This document shows, in pieces, positions 19,511 to 31,606 of a DNA stretch of 64,000 nt. Numbering within the stretch: the first letter of the stretch is position 1; each line of letters opens with the position of its first letter. The stretch spans positions 186,001-250,000 of the forward strand of contig JADKGW010000002.1 in assembly GCA_016722075.1 (NCBI GenBank), given 5' to 3'. The DNA comes from Candidatus Kouleothrix ribensis (lineage in GTDB: Bacteria; Chloroflexota; Chloroflexia; Chloroflexales; Roseiflexaceae). The notes below the pieces were generated by a model. It was not told the origin of the DNA, ran no database searches, and worked only from the letters and a program-made list of their open reading frames with translations. The position numbers and the translations under genes were made by a program.

Positions 19511-19581
19511 GTACCATACCAGAAGATGTATCGCTCTGCTTGCCAACCGGCCAACCCGCCAACCTGCAACCCGGAATGCCA

Positions 19582-20577
19582 ATGCCAAACCTCGCGATCA
19601 TCATCGTCTCGTGGAACACGCGTGAGCTGCTGCACCGCGCGATCGAGAGCGTACACGCCTCGCTGGCCGGGGCGGATGTCGCCTACCGGATCGTGGTGGT
19701 GGACAACGCCTCGGCCGACGGCACGCCGGCGATGCTGCGCGCCGAGCACCCCGAGGTCGAGCTGATCGAGTCGGGCGGCAACCTGGGCTTCGCGGGTGGC
19801 AATAACCTGGCCCTCCGCCGAATTTTGAATGCCGAGTTCAAAGGAATGAGGCATGCTGACGACCATACCTCAACCCTCGACTACGTCTTCCTGCTCAACC
19901 CCGACACCGAAGCGCTCGGCGATGCGCTGCCGCAGCTGGTGAGCTACCTCGAGGCCCACCCCGACGTGGCGGTGGTCGGGCCACGGCTCGTCTACCCCGA
20001 CGGCAGCGTGCAGCCATCGCGCCGGCGCTTCCCCAGCCGCGGCGTGTACTTCTGGGAAAGCACACCGCTTGAGCAGCGCTGGCCCGGCAACCCATGGGCG
20101 CGGCGCTACCGCTACGCCGATGCGCCCGACGACCGTGAGCAAGATGTAGATTGGCTGGTGGGCGCGGCGCTGCTGGTGCGGCGCACGGCGATCGAGCGCG
20201 CCGGGCTGCTCGACGCCGGGTTCCAGATGTACTCGGAAGAGCTCGAGTGGCAGCGACGGATCAGACGGCAGGCGGCAGGCCGATCGGCTGCCGATTGTTG
20301 CCGGATCGTCTACCTGCCGACGGCCACGATCATGCACCACGAGGGCAAGAGCAGCGAGCAAGCCCCGGCGCGGCGCTACCTGAACTTCCAGCGCAGCCGC
20401 CTGCGCGAGGCCGAGCAGTCGTATGGTGCGCGCTTTGCCGGGCGGCTGCGCTGGTTTCTGCGCGCGGCCTATGCCGCCGAGCTGGCGACTGAGGCAGCCA
20501 AGTGGCTGCTAGGCCACAAACGCCGGCTGCGCGCGGCGCGCGTTGGCGTCTACTGGCGGGTGCTGCGTGGGCTGTAG
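19582..20577 (+). CDS. Family 2 glycosyltransferase
   Basis: The 331-residue protein has LAIIIVSWNTRELLHRAI, VVVDNASADGTPAML, NLGFAGGNNLAL, LLNPDTEALG and MYSEELEWQRRI, a second WbbL/rhamnosyltransferase-like enzyme. The frame runs back into the repeat region, so ATG 19582 (or 19576) is taken as the start. The C-terminal third is basic and may touch the membrane. An insert (LNAEFKGMRHADDHTSTLD) breaks the catalytic domain before NPDT, at the same place as in the glycosyltransferase at 17036. Confidence 0.86.
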   Translation: MPNLAIIIVSWNTRELLHRAIESVHASLAGADVAYRIVVVDNASADGTPAMLRAEHPEVELIESGGNLGFAGGNNLALRRILNAEFKGMRHADDHTSTLDYVFLLNPDTEALGDALPQLVSYLEAHPDVAVVGPRLVYPDGSVQPSRRRFPSRGVYFWESTPLEQRWPGNPWARRYRYADAPDDREQDVDWLVGAALLVRRTAIERAGLLDAGFQMYSEELEWQRRIRRQAAGRSAADCCRIVYLPTATIMHHEGKSSEQAPARRYLNFQRSRLREAEQSYGARFAGRLRWFLRAAYAAELATEAAKWLLGHKRRLRAARVGVYWRVLRGL

Positions 20578-20694
20578 CCCGGCCATGCGCCGCGTGTGTT
20601 TGGCATCGATGGACGCTGGCTGTGGCTGCAGGATCGCTTCATCGCAGTGCGCGAGGCGCTGGCGCGGATCGAAGATCATGCGAGAGAGGCCTAG
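20578..20694 (+). pseudogene. In-frame protein-like tail after the glycosyltransferase stop
   Basis: After the TAG of the glycosyltransferase the same frame stays open for 38 more codons to a second TAG. The segment VFGIDGRWLWLQDRFIAVRE followed by an Ala/Arg/Glu-rich helix looks like a true protein C-terminus. It may be the end of the original transferase cut off by a nonsense change, or the remnant of another gene. Confidence 0.35.
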
Positions 20695-20724
20695 GATACT
20701 CGGCCAGCACCGCAGGTGCCTGGA

Positions 20725-20956
20725 TCACTGGCTAAGCCGATAGAGCCTGTAGCCCACAAAAAAGAGCCAGATCATGGCAAAAACAGCATTCAAGATAACG
20801 GCGATGCTCAAGCCGGCTACTGCAACGATGCCGAGCAGGCCTGTGATAATCCCCACTATATGCCACGCCGATTGCGAGTGAGGAGATGCCGCCTATGCGA
20901 TGTAGCCCCTTCTCATCCGGGCCTACCGTGCCAACCGTCATCGTCACCGAACTCAT
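20725..20956 (-). pseudogene. Remnant of a DUF4386 membrane protein gene
   Basis: A start with AAGGAG eight bases upstream encodes MSSVTMTVGTVGPDEKGLHR and continues IGGISSLAIGVAY, the N-terminus of DUF4386 proteins. In a second frame the same stretch then reads WHIVGIITGLLGIVAVAGLS and ends WLFFVGYRLYRLSQ, the C-terminus of that family. Most of the middle is missing and the frames do not match, so the gene is a deletion remnant. An intact relative lies at 62892-63617. Confidence 0.6.
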
Positions 20957-21150
20957 TGACGTTGCTCCTTCAGCTGTAGAAACGGTTTGAAACTGGTAGT
21001 TTGGCGCGACACAATCGCCCCCACGTCTGCGTTTATTGGCTGTAACCGGCGTTCCACACAGCCGCTTGCAGGTGCGCGTGCGGCACAATGAACGTGTGCC
21101 GCACACGCAGCGAGAATCTGCGCAGGCCGCAGGCCCACGCCCCGAAAAGC

Positions 21151-21531
21151 CTACCCGCGTAGCGCGATTGCCTCGATCTCGACGCGCACGTCGCGCGGCA
21201 GCCGGGCCACCTGCACCGTCGAGCGCGCGGGCGGGTTGGCGCTGAAGAACTCGCCGTACACCGCGTTCATAGCCGCAAACTCATTCATGTCGGCCAGAAA
21301 CACCGTAGTCTTCAGCACCTGGCCGAGCGAGCTGCCGGCAGCCTCGAGCACCGCCGTCAGGTTTGTCAGCACCTGGCGCGTCTGCACGGCGATATCGCCT
21401 TCGGCCAGCGTACCTGCCGGCGTCAGTGGAATCTGGCCCGAGCAGAACACCAGGGTGTCAAGTGTGATCGCCTGCGAGTACGGGCCGATCGCCTGCGGCG
21501 CATCGGCGGTTGCAACAACATTGCGAGCCAT
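21151..21531 (-). CDS. ridA: RidA family enamine/imine deaminase
   Basis: The 126-residue protein has all family landmarks: AIGPYSQAI, FCSGQIPL, and PPARSTVQVARLPRDVRVEIEAIAL with the substrate-binding arginine (about R103) and glutamate (about E118). RidA hydrolyses reactive 2-aminoacrylate and related imines formed by PLP enzymes. GGGAGGG precedes the ATG at 21531. It stands alone between a decayed region and an HNH gene; length is normal. Confidence 0.92.
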   Translation of the reverse strand: MARNVVATADAPQAIGPYSQAITLDTLVFCSGQIPLTPAGTLAEGDIAVQTRQVLTNLTAVLEAAGSSLGQVLKTTVFLADMNEFAAMNAVYGEFFSANPPARSTVQVARLPRDVRVEIEAIALRG

Positions 21532-21936
21532 AGTAGCCCTCCCAATCTGTTAAGCGGCCTTCGCCATATTCTAACCGAGATTTGAAGATAAACATTTGAC
21601 AGACCAGCCCGAGATCGTGTATGCTATACGTGCTCGATTAGACCGATCCAGGGCACTATATAGCGTCCGGTACACCGTGAAGGAACGTATGTCACTCTGC
21701 CAGCTGAACCGCATAGAACGCCCAGGCCTACGGCATCGCGCTGCGATGCATGCGCCGGTGTGTACCCCGCCGGTTCACTCGCGGCTGTGCCGGAATAGTA
21801 TACACCGAGCCAGGCGCGCTCGTGCGGTGCTGGTGGCCAGCGCCGCAGATGTCATAGGCCGAGCGCTCTAATCGGGGGCACCCCCTGTGCTAGAGCGCGT
21901 GCGTGCGATCGTGCGGCTTTGGAAAGGGGGTCTCTC
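21532..21936 (+). other. RidA-HNH divergent gap
   Basis: About 400 bases with no credible gene. TTGACA at 21596-21601 is followed after 18 bases by TATGCT (21620-21625), and TGCTATACG (21622-21630) overlaps it as an alternative extended -10. Either would give a long leader before the HNH gene. Nothing else is recognisable. Confidence 0.4.
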
Positions 21937-22449
21937 TTGGGGCAACGTGTTCTCGTCCTCAACGCTAGTTACGAGCCACTTCAGATTGTCTCGACTCGGC
22001 GCGCAGTGGTGTTGCTACTGCAAGAGAAGGCCGAGCTGGTTGAGGCCGCCGCGCAGCGCCTGCGCGCCCAGGGTTTCTCACTCGACGTTCCACTGGTGAT
22101 CCGCCTGGTGCGCTATATTCGCATCCCTCGCCGCCTGCGGCTGCCCTGCTCGCGCCGTGGCGTGCTGACGCGCGACCGCGAGACATGCCAATATTGCGGT
22201 ACCCAGCCCGGCCGCACGCATCTGACGGTCGATCACGTGCTGCCACGCTCGCGCGGCGGCCTGACCACCTGGGATAATGTGGTGGCCGCGTGCCGCGAGT
22301 GCAACCACCGCAAGGGCGGCCGCACGCCCGACGAGGCCAATATGGTGCTGATGAGCAAGCCGCGCCAGCCGCAATATGTTGCGTTTGCACTGCTGGGCGA
22401 GCTTGAGCGCCACGATGTCTGGCGCAAATACGCCTACAGCATTGATTAG
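21937..22449 (+). CDS. HNH endonuclease
   Basis: The 170-residue protein starts LGQRVLVLNASYEPLQIVST and has a C-terminal HNH nuclease with zinc-binding CQYCG and CRECN pairs around the VDHVLPRSRGG metal-finger core and the asparagine in WDNVVAAC. This housekeeping-like HNH type is widespread in Chloroflexota, Deinococcota and Actinobacteria; its target is not known. TTG 21937 is chosen because AAAGGGGG lies six bases before it; the TTG at 21919 has no ribosome site. Confidence 0.88.
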   Translation: MGQRVLVLNASYEPLQIVSTRRAVVLLLQEKAELVEAAAQRLRAQGFSLDVPLVIRLVRYIRIPRRLRLPCSRRGVLTRDRETCQYCGTQPGRTHLTVDHVLPRSRGGLTTWDNVVAACRECNHRKGGRTPDEANMVLMSKPRQPQYVAFALLGELERHDVWRKYAYSID

Positions 22450-22473
22450 CGCTATGGCACCTGGTTCATAGCC

Positions 22474-22514
22474 GAGGCCCGCGTGTTACGCAACACGCGC
22501 GGGTCTCGTTTTTA
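22474..22514 (+). terminator. Rho-independent terminator after the HNH gene
   Basis: CCCGCGTGTT (22478-22487) pairs with AACACGCG-C-GGG (22492-22503), with GAG/CTC possible outside, followed by GTTTTTATTT. It lies about 25 bases after the HNH stop and is the most classical terminator in the window. Confidence 0.88.
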
Positions 22515-22661
22515 TTTAGGATGTGCGCAGGTGCGTTGTTCCCCAGCGCCATGCGCCGCTGTTTGCCTGCGGCAGCACGCTACGTTGCCTGTGTGCGGAG
22601 CTGCGGTTGTGGTGCAAAGCACAAAACGATACTCAGGTATCATGGCACGATACGCGGCGCC

Positions 22662-22922
22662 CCGCGTACACCGTGTGATTGGCAGGAGTTACACGGTCGG
22701 CGGTTGTAGCCTGCGGCCGGGCGGTACGTTTCGATTAAGGCGCTCCGCGCCACAATCGGCGCACACGAAGATAGGAGCGTACCATGCTGCCGCAGGCACG
22801 GGCCGGTGCACCACGCACCACCGCGTACACCGTGTGATTGGCAGGAGTTGCGCGATCGGCGTGTTTGCCTGCGGCAGCATGGCGTTGTCGGTTGTGCGCG
22901 CTACGCGCGCACAACCGACAAC
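22662..22922. repeat. Direct repeats and long hairpin before the SDR gene
   Basis: A 29-base string starting CCGCGTACACCGTGTGATTG is present at 22662-22690 and 22821-22849, identical in both. Both copies lead into GTCGG/ATCGG and GCCTGCGG strings. A 17-bp perfect stem, GTTGTCGGTTGTGCGCG (22884-22900) with its complement (22906-22922), closes a 5-base loop. Related pieces (GAGTTACACAGTCGGCG near 15148, GCCTGCGGCAG near 13751) are elsewhere. No gene is seen between 22515 and 23006. Confidence 0.75.
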
Positions 22923-23006
22923 ACAAAAATGAAGTACCGCTCTGCCGAAGGCAGGCATTGCCCGAGACGCGGGCGACCACGTAATTCCTGTGATTGAGGA
23001 GCCGCT

Positions 23007-23771
23007 ATGACACGCTTGCAGGATCGAGTGGCGCTGGTGACCGGCGCCGGGCGAGGCATTGGCAAGGCGATTGCGCTGGGCTACGCCGGCGCCGGCGCCG
23101 ATCTTGTGCTCGTCAGCCGCAGCGCCGGCGAGCTGGCCGCCGTGGCCGCCGAGGTGGCCCGGCTGGGGCGCAGGGCGCTGCCGGTGGTGGCCGATGTGCG
23201 CGACCAGCCGGCGGTGCAGCAGGCCGCCGACGCGGCCCAGGCCGAGTTCGGGCGGGTCGATATTCTGGTGAACGCCGCCGGCATCCCGATGGTCGCGCCC
23301 TCGGAAGAGCTGGCGCTGGCCGACTGGCAGCGCACGATCGACATCAACCTGACCGGCACATTCCTGTGTTGCCAGGCGGTCGGGCGGCTGATGCTGGCGC
23401 AGGGCCGTGGCGCGATCATCAACATCGGCTCGCTCCAGTCGTTCCAGGGCTTCCCATTTCGGGTAGCCTACGCCGCCAGCAAGGGCGGCGTGGTGCAGCT
23501 CACGCGCGCGCTGGCAGTCGAGTGGGCGCCGCAGGGCGTGCGCGTGAACGCGATTGCGCCAGGCTGGATTCGCACACCGCTGCAGGATCGGCTGGTGGCC
23601 GAGGGCAAGCTCGACCGCGCGCCGATCATCGCACGCACACCGGCGCGCCGGGTCGGCGAGGTGGCCGATATGGTCGGCCCGGCGATCTTCCTGGCTTCGG
23701 ACGAGGCCGCGTTCGTGATCGGCGAGACGCTGGTGGTCGATGGCGGCTGGATCGCGTATGGGTATCTCTAA
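23007..23771 (+). CDS. Short-chain dehydrogenase/reductase
   Basis: The 254-residue classical SDR has the NAD(P) loop TGAGRGIGKAIA, the NAAG motif, the catalytic serine in NIGSLQS, the YAASK active site and the C-terminal VDGGW. GAGGAG precedes ATG 23007. The substrate is not shown by the sequence; families of this type act on sugars, 3-hydroxyacyl groups or hydroxy acids. With acetoacetyl-CoA synthetase 88 bases downstream, a 3-hydroxybutyrate dehydrogenase role is possible (inference). Confidence 0.88.
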   Translation: MTRLQDRVALVTGAGRGIGKAIALGYAGAGADLVLVSRSAGELAAVAAEVARLGRRALPVVADVRDQPAVQQAADAAQAEFGRVDILVNAAGIPMVAPSEELALADWQRTIDINLTGTFLCCQAVGRLMLAQGRGAIINIGSLQSFQGFPFRVAYAASKGGVVQLTRALAVEWAPQGVRVNAIAPGWIRTPLQDRLVAEGKLDRAPIIARTPARRVGEVADMVGPAIFLASDEAAFVIGETLVVDGGWIAYGYL

Positions 23772-23859
23772 AAGCCAGCAGTTGCCCTTACACGCTGGCA
23801 CCGATCTGCACGCACTCGAGGGCACCCAGCCATTCTTCAGCATCTGAAAGGACTCAACG

Positions 23860-25842
23860 ATGAGCACGATAGCCGAGGGAACCCTGCTGTGGGAGCCGCC
23901 CAGCCAGCTGCGGCGCGGGAGCACCATGCAGGCCTACATCGACTGGCTGGCCGAGCACAAAAACCTGCACTTCGGCGACTACGCCGCGCTGTGGCAATGG
24001 TCGGTTCAGGAGATCGAGGCATTCTGGGAGTCGCTCTGGCAGTTTTTCGATCTGCGCGCAGCGGCGCCATACACCCAGGTGCTGGCCGAGCGGCGCATGC
24101 CCGGCGCGCACTGGTTCACGGGCGCGCGGCTCAGCTACGCCGAGCAGGTGTTCCGCAACGCCACCGCCACGCACCCCGCGATCGTGTATGAATCCGAGCT
24201 GCGCCCGCTTGGCCAGCTGAGCTGGGCCGAGCTCGAACAGCAGGCTGGGGCGGTGGCGGCCGGGCTGCGCGCCATGGGCGTAGGGCCGGGCGACCGCGTG
24301 GTGGCCTACATGCCCAACATCCCCGAGGCGGTCGTGGCGTTCCTGGCCACCGCCAGCATTGGCGCGATCTGGTCGAGCTGCTCGCCCGACATGGGCAGCG
24401 CCAGCGTGCTCGACCGCTTCAAGCAGATCGAGCCAAAGGTGTTATTCGCAGTCGACGGCTACATGTATGGCGGCAAGCCATTCGACCGCCGCGCGACGAT
24501 CGACGAGCTGCGCGAGGCTATGCCCAGCCTCGAGCGCGTGGTGCTGGTGCCATACCTGCACCCTGCCGGCGCGCACGCCGGCGCAGATGCGCGCACCACC
24601 ACGTGGGATGCGCTGCTGGCCCACCAGGGCCGGCTCGTGTTCGAGCAACTGCCGTTCGAGCACCCGCTGTGGGTGCTCTACTCGTCGGGCACCACCGGCC
24701 TGCCCAAACCGATCGTGCAGGGCCAGGGCGGCATCCTGCTCGAGCACCTCAAGTCGGTAGCGCTGCACCTCAACCTCAAGCCGGGCGAGCGCTTCTTCTG
24801 GTTCAGCACCACCGGCTGGATGATGTGGAACTTCCTGGTAGGCGGCCTGCTGGCCGGCTGCACGATCGTGCTGTACGACGGCAGCCCCGGCTGGCCGGAT
24901 CTGGGCGCGCTATGGCGCTTCGCCGAGCGCGCGGGCATCCAGTTCTTCGGCACCAGCGCGGCATATATCGCCGCCTGCATGAAGGCCGGCCTCGAGCCAG
25001 CCCAGGCGGCCGATCTCAGCCGGCTGGTGGGGCTAGGCTCGACGGGATCGCCGCTGGCGGCCGATGGCTTCGCGTGGGTCTACGCGCATGTCAAGCGCGA
25101 CCTCTGGCTGGCCTCGATCAGCGGCGGCACCGACGTGTGTACCGCGTTTGTGGGCAGCTGCCCGCTACTGCCAGTACATGCCGGCGAGATCCAGTGCCGC
25201 TGCCTGGGCGCGGCCGTACACGCCTTCGACGACCATGCCGAGCCGGTGCTTGGCCAGGTTGGCGAGCTGGTGATCAGCGAGCCGATGCCGTCGATGCCGC
25301 TGTATTTCTGGAACGACCCCGGCGACGCGCGCTACCGCGAAAGCTATTTCGAGATGTACCCGAACATCTGGCGGCACGGCGACTGGATGATGATCACCGC
25401 GCGCGGCGGCGTGGTGATCTACGGCCGCTCCGACGCGACAATCAATCGCATGGGCATCCGCATGGGCACCAGCGAGCTGTACCGGGTGGTCGAGGCCATG
25501 CCCGAAGTGCTCGATAGCCTGGTGGTCGACCTCGAGTACCTCGGGCGGCCGCCGTATATGCCGCTGTTCGTGGTGCTGCGCGAGGGCCTGCCGCTCGACG
25601 ACGACCTGAAGGCGCGGATCAGTACGCGCATTCGCGAGGCGCTCTCGGCGCGGCACGTGCCGAGCGCAATCTTCGCCGTGCCGGCGATCCCGCGCACCCT
25701 CAGCGGCAAAAAGATGGAGCTGCCGGTCAAAAAGATCCTGCTGGGCGCCGAGGCGCGCCGGGTGGCCAACCCCGACTCGATGAGCAACCCGCAGACGATC
25801 GACTACTTCGCCGAGCTGGCAGCCAGCCTGTTCCAGTACTAG
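23860..25842 (+). CDS. Acetoacetyl-CoA synthetase
   Basis: The 660-residue ANL-superfamily enzyme has the adenylation P-loop YSSGTTGLPKPIVQGQGG, GTSAAYIAACMKAG, SISGGTDVC, the RHGDWM hinge aspartate region and the C-terminal lysine in TLSGKKMELPVK. These details follow acetoacetate-CoA ligases rather than acetate-CoA ligases. It activates acetoacetate with ATP and CoA, feeding ketone bodies or polyhydroxybutyrate breakdown products into metabolism. AAAGGA lies seven bases before the ATG. It is 31 bases from the next gene. Confidence 0.9.
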   Translation: MSTIAEGTLLWEPPSQLRRGSTMQAYIDWLAEHKNLHFGDYAALWQWSVQEIEAFWESLWQFFDLRAAAPYTQVLAERRMPGAHWFTGARLSYAEQVFRNATATHPAIVYESELRPLGQLSWAELEQQAGAVAAGLRAMGVGPGDRVVAYMPNIPEAVVAFLATASIGAIWSSCSPDMGSASVLDRFKQIEPKVLFAVDGYMYGGKPFDRRATIDELREAMPSLERVVLVPYLHPAGAHAGADARTTTWDALLAHQGRLVFEQLPFEHPLWVLYSSGTTGLPKPIVQGQGGILLEHLKSVALHLNLKPGERFFWFSTTGWMMWNFLVGGLLAGCTIVLYDGSPGWPDLGALWRFAERAGIQFFGTSAAYIAACMKAGLEPAQAADLSRLVGLGSTGSPLAADGFAWVYAHVKRDLWLASISGGTDVCTAFVGSCPLLPVHAGEIQCRCLGAAVHAFDDHAEPVLGQVGELVISEPMPSMPLYFWNDPGDARYRESYFEMYPNIWRHGDWMMITARGGVVIYGRSDATINRMGIRMGTSELYRVVEAMPEVLDSLVVDLEYLGRPPYMPLFVVLREGLPLDDDLKARISTRIREALSARHVPSAIFAVPAIPRTLSGKKMELPVKKILLGAEARRVANPDSMSNPQTIDYFAELAASLFQY

Positions 25843-25873
25843 CCATAATCTGCTGTAAGGGAGCCACGGCCCA

Positions 25874-28915
<3,042 letters not shown>

Positions 28916-28958
28916 GCCGGGGTCTTAGCGATCTTCGTGTGTCCGGGTATCTGTGCGG

Positions 28959-29960
28959 CTAACCTTCTAGTTCGTCTGCGCCCTCAAACGGCAGCTCGGC
29001 CAGCGTGGCCCACGCGTCGCTGCCGGCAATATCGACGCGCGCGCCCACTACGGCTTGCGCGCTGCGCACGTATGCCAGCCCGATCGGGCCGAGCCGGGGC
29101 GAAACCAGCGCGCTAGTCAGGTGGCCAGCGGCTTTGCCGGCCACCTCGAGCGTGCCCGGCGCGGCGGCCGGGGCGCTCAGGCGCAGGCCGATCAGGCGCT
29201 TGGCCAGGCGCCCACGGCTCTCCATACGCGCGATGATCTCCTGACCAACGTAGCAGCCCTTGGTGAAGCTCACCGCGTCGTACAGGCCGGTCTCGAGCGG
29301 GATGTACTCCTGGCTCAGCTCGCGGCCGAACGCGGGGTAGCCCTGCTCGACGCGCAGCACCTCGAGCGTGGCCAAGTCGAGCGGCGCCGTGCCGGCCTGC
29401 GCAAGCGCCAGGTGCAGAGCCTCGGCCTGGGCGGCCGGCACATACAGCGTGAAGCTCGGCCCACCAATCGGCGGGCGCGCGGCGATGATCAGCTGCGCGC
29501 CGCCAAAGGCCAGCGTGGCGGTGTGGTGCAGCGGCAGATCCGGCCAGCCCGCGCCAAGAGCCTGGTGTAGCGCGGCGGCTGCGCCCGGCCCATACAGCGC
29601 CAGCTGGCCGTAGCTGCGCCCGGCCGCCTCGAGCACCACCTGATCCTGAAAGAAGATATTCTGCTTGAGGTGTGCCCACACCGCACCGCCCTGGCCGGGG
29701 CTGGTAACCAGCAGCAGCGCGTCGTCGAGCGCGTGGACTGCCAGCACGTCGATGATCCGGCCGATCGGCGTGGTGAGCACCGTGCGCGTGCCCTGGCCCG
29801 GCCGCAACCGCACGATCTCGTTGGTCGAAAGCCGGTGCAGCAGCGCAGCCCGATCGCGCCCGCGCATCAGAATACGGCCGGCGCTGTGCTCCTCGGCCAC
29901 TGCGGCGCCGGCATAGGCGGCGCGGTATGCTGCGGTGGCGGTTTCGGTGGGCTGAGTCAT
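28959..29960 (-). CDS. ygfZ: YgfZ/CAF17-type folate-binding protein
   Basis: The 333-residue GcvT-fold protein has the family signature KGCYVGQEIIARMESRG with the conserved cysteine. In other bacteria YgfZ uses tetrahydrofolate to help repair or assemble certain iron-sulfur enzymes. The frame is open to 30029, but ATG 29960 begins the conserved region and leaves room for the divergent cydA promoter. Its ribosome site is weak. It converges with the fusion gene. Confidence 0.88.
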   Translation of the reverse strand: MTQPTETATAAYRAAYAGAAVAEEHSAGRILMRGRDRAALLHRLSTNEIVRLRPGQGTRTVLTTPIGRIIDVLAVHALDDALLLVTSPGQGGAVWAHLKQNIFFQDQVVLEAAGRSYGQLALYGPGAAAALHQALGAGWPDLPLHHTATLAFGGAQLIIAARPPIGGPSFTLYVPAAQAEALHLALAQAGTAPLDLATLEVLRVEQGYPAFGRELSQEYIPLETGLYDAVSFTKGCYVGQEIIARMESRGRLAKRLIGLRLSAPAAAPGTLEVAGKAAGHLTSALVSPRLGPIGLAYVRSAQAVVGARVDIAGSDAWATLAELPFEGADELEG

Positions 29961-30056
29961 AGGTGTGTTCTTTCTTCTGGCTGCTGAGCCGGCATGATAC
30001 CACGCGCCCGCACCAGCCGCAAAGTACACATGCTTAGTGCGGCGCTGCCATGGCGG

Positions 30057-30085
30057 TTGCGACCACGCGAGCGGTTAGCTATAAT
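30057..30085 (+). promoter_or_regulatory. Promoter of cydAB
   Basis: TTGCGA (30057-30062), 17 bases, TATAAT (30080-30085). Hexamers and spacing equal those of the kinase promoter at 16879-16907. The leader to cydA is about 170 bases and holds no recognised riboswitch. Confidence 0.75.
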
Positions 30086-30265
30086 ACCGCCGACTACCAC
30101 AGACCACTCAGCTCACCAGTGTAGCCACATCCGCAAGCAGCCGCCAGTGCGTAGTAGATAGCGGTGATATTGTTCACAAGCTGCTGGGCGGGATTGCCCG
30201 CAGCCTCGGCCGGCTGCCCAGCCGCCGGGTACGCGATACACATGCCGCGAAAGGTCTACACGCCT

Positions 30266-31606
30266 ATGTCTGATTTTCTGGCTGCGCGCGCGCAGATGGC
30301 CATGTCGCTGGCGTTCCACATTATCTTCGCAGCCGTAGGCATCGGCATGCCGCTGCTGATGGTGATCGCCGAAGGGCTGTGGCTGCGCACGCGCGAGGAG
30401 ACCTACCTGGTGCTGGCCAAGCGCTGGGCCAAGGGCACCGCGATCCTGTTCGCGGTTGGCGCCGTGTCGGGCACGGTACTGTCGTTCGAGCTGGGGCTGC
30501 TCTGGCCGGGCTTCATGCGCTTCGCCGGCCCGATCATCGGCATGCCCTTCTCGCTCGAGGGTTTCGCATTCTTCACCGAGGCAATCTTCCTGGGCATCTA
30601 CCTGTACGGCTGGAAGCGCGTCTCGCCGCGCATCCACTGGTTAGCTGGCGTGCTGACGGCGATCAGCGGCGCGATCTCGGGCGTGTTTGTGGTAACTGCC
30701 AACGCCTGGATGAATACGCCGACCGGCTTCCGCATGCAGAACGGCCAGCCGATCGAGATCGACCCGATCGCGGCGATGTTCAACCCAAGCTGGTTTCAGC
30801 AAACCCTGCATATGACCATCGCGGCCTACCTGGCCACTGGCGCGGCGGTGGCGGGCATCCACGCCTTCATGCTGCTGCGCCACCCGGCCGACCGCTTTCA
30901 CCGCCGGGCGCTCGGCATTGCGCTGTGGGTGCTGGCGATCACCGCCGTGCTCCAGCCGATCAGCGGCGATCTTAGCGCCAAGGTGGTGGCCGAAACCCAG
31001 CCGGCCAAGCTGGCCGCGCTCGAAGGCCAGTTCAAAACCGAGCGCGGCGCGCCGCTGCGGATCGGCGGCCTGCCCGACCCGGCCAGCGAGACGACACCCT
31101 ACGCGCTCGAGATCCCCGGTGGGCTGAGCTTCCTGGTGCATGGCGACTTCAATGCCGAGGTGCCGGGGCTCGACCAGTTCAAGCCGGCGGATCGCCCGAA
31201 CACAGTGGTGGTACACATCGCCTTCCAGATCATGGTCGCGGCCGGCATGGCCTTGCTCGGGCTAGGCCTGCTGAGCGCGCTGCTGGCCTGGCGCCACCGG
31301 CGCCTGCCCGACCAACGCTGGCTGCTGTGGCTGCTGACGCTAGCCGGGCCGCTCGGCTTCATCGCAATCGAGGCCGGCTGGGTGGTGACCGAGGTCGGCC
31401 GCCAGCCGTGGGTGATCTATGGGCTGGTGCGCACCGCCGACACTGTGACGCCAATGCCTGGCCTGGTGGTTACATTCGTCACCTTCACGCTGCTGTACCT
31501 GTTCCTGGCGGTGGTGGTGGTGTGGCTGATGTGGACTCAGATCATCAACGCGCCTAGCACCGAGGGGCGCGCCAGGCACGAGGAGGCCGGCCATGCCACC
31601 ACTTGA
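30266..31606 (+). CDS. cydA: Cytochrome bd oxidase subunit I
   Basis: The 446-residue quinol oxidase subunit starts MSDFLAARAQMAMSLAFHII, whose histidine (about H18) is the heme b595 axial ligand, and has QTLHMTIAAYLATG (heme b558 ligand), AFQIMVAAG (methionine ligand) and the GRQPW motif. The quinol loop is short, as in the cyanide-insensitive subgroup. It reduces oxygen with quinol electrons under low oxygen. ATG 30266 is chosen; ATG 30242 adds only eight residues. It overlaps cydB by 14 bases. Confidence 0.93.
   Translation: MSDFLAARAQMAMSLAFHIIFAAVGIGMPLLMVIAEGLWLRTREETYLVLAKRWAKGTAILFAVGAVSGTVLSFELGLLWPGFMRFAGPIIGMPFSLEGFAFFTEAIFLGIYLYGWKRVSPRIHWLAGVLTAISGAISGVFVVTANAWMNTPTGFRMQNGQPIEIDPIAAMFNPSWFQQTLHMTIAAYLATGAAVAGIHAFMLLRHPADRFHRRALGIALWVLAITAVLQPISGDLSAKVVAETQPAKLAALEGQFKTERGAPLRIGGLPDPASETTPYALEIPGGLSFLVHGDFNAEVPGLDQFKPADRPNTVVVHIAFQIMVAAGMALLGLGLLSALLAWRHRRLPDQRWLLWLLTLAGPLGFIAIEAGWVVTEVGRQPWVIYGLVRTADTVTPMPGLVVTFVTFTLLYLFLAVVVVWLMWTQIINAPSTEGRARHEEAGHATT

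Noticed and set aside
14005..20577. A secondary-metabolite or full polysaccharide gene cluster
   Set aside because: Only three glycosyltransferases and one oxidoreductase are present, on mixed strands with a kinase between; no polymerase, flippase or nucleotide-sugar genes are seen.
30086..30265. Riboswitch in the cydA leader
   Set aside because: No known riboswitch core or strong nested stem could be recognised.
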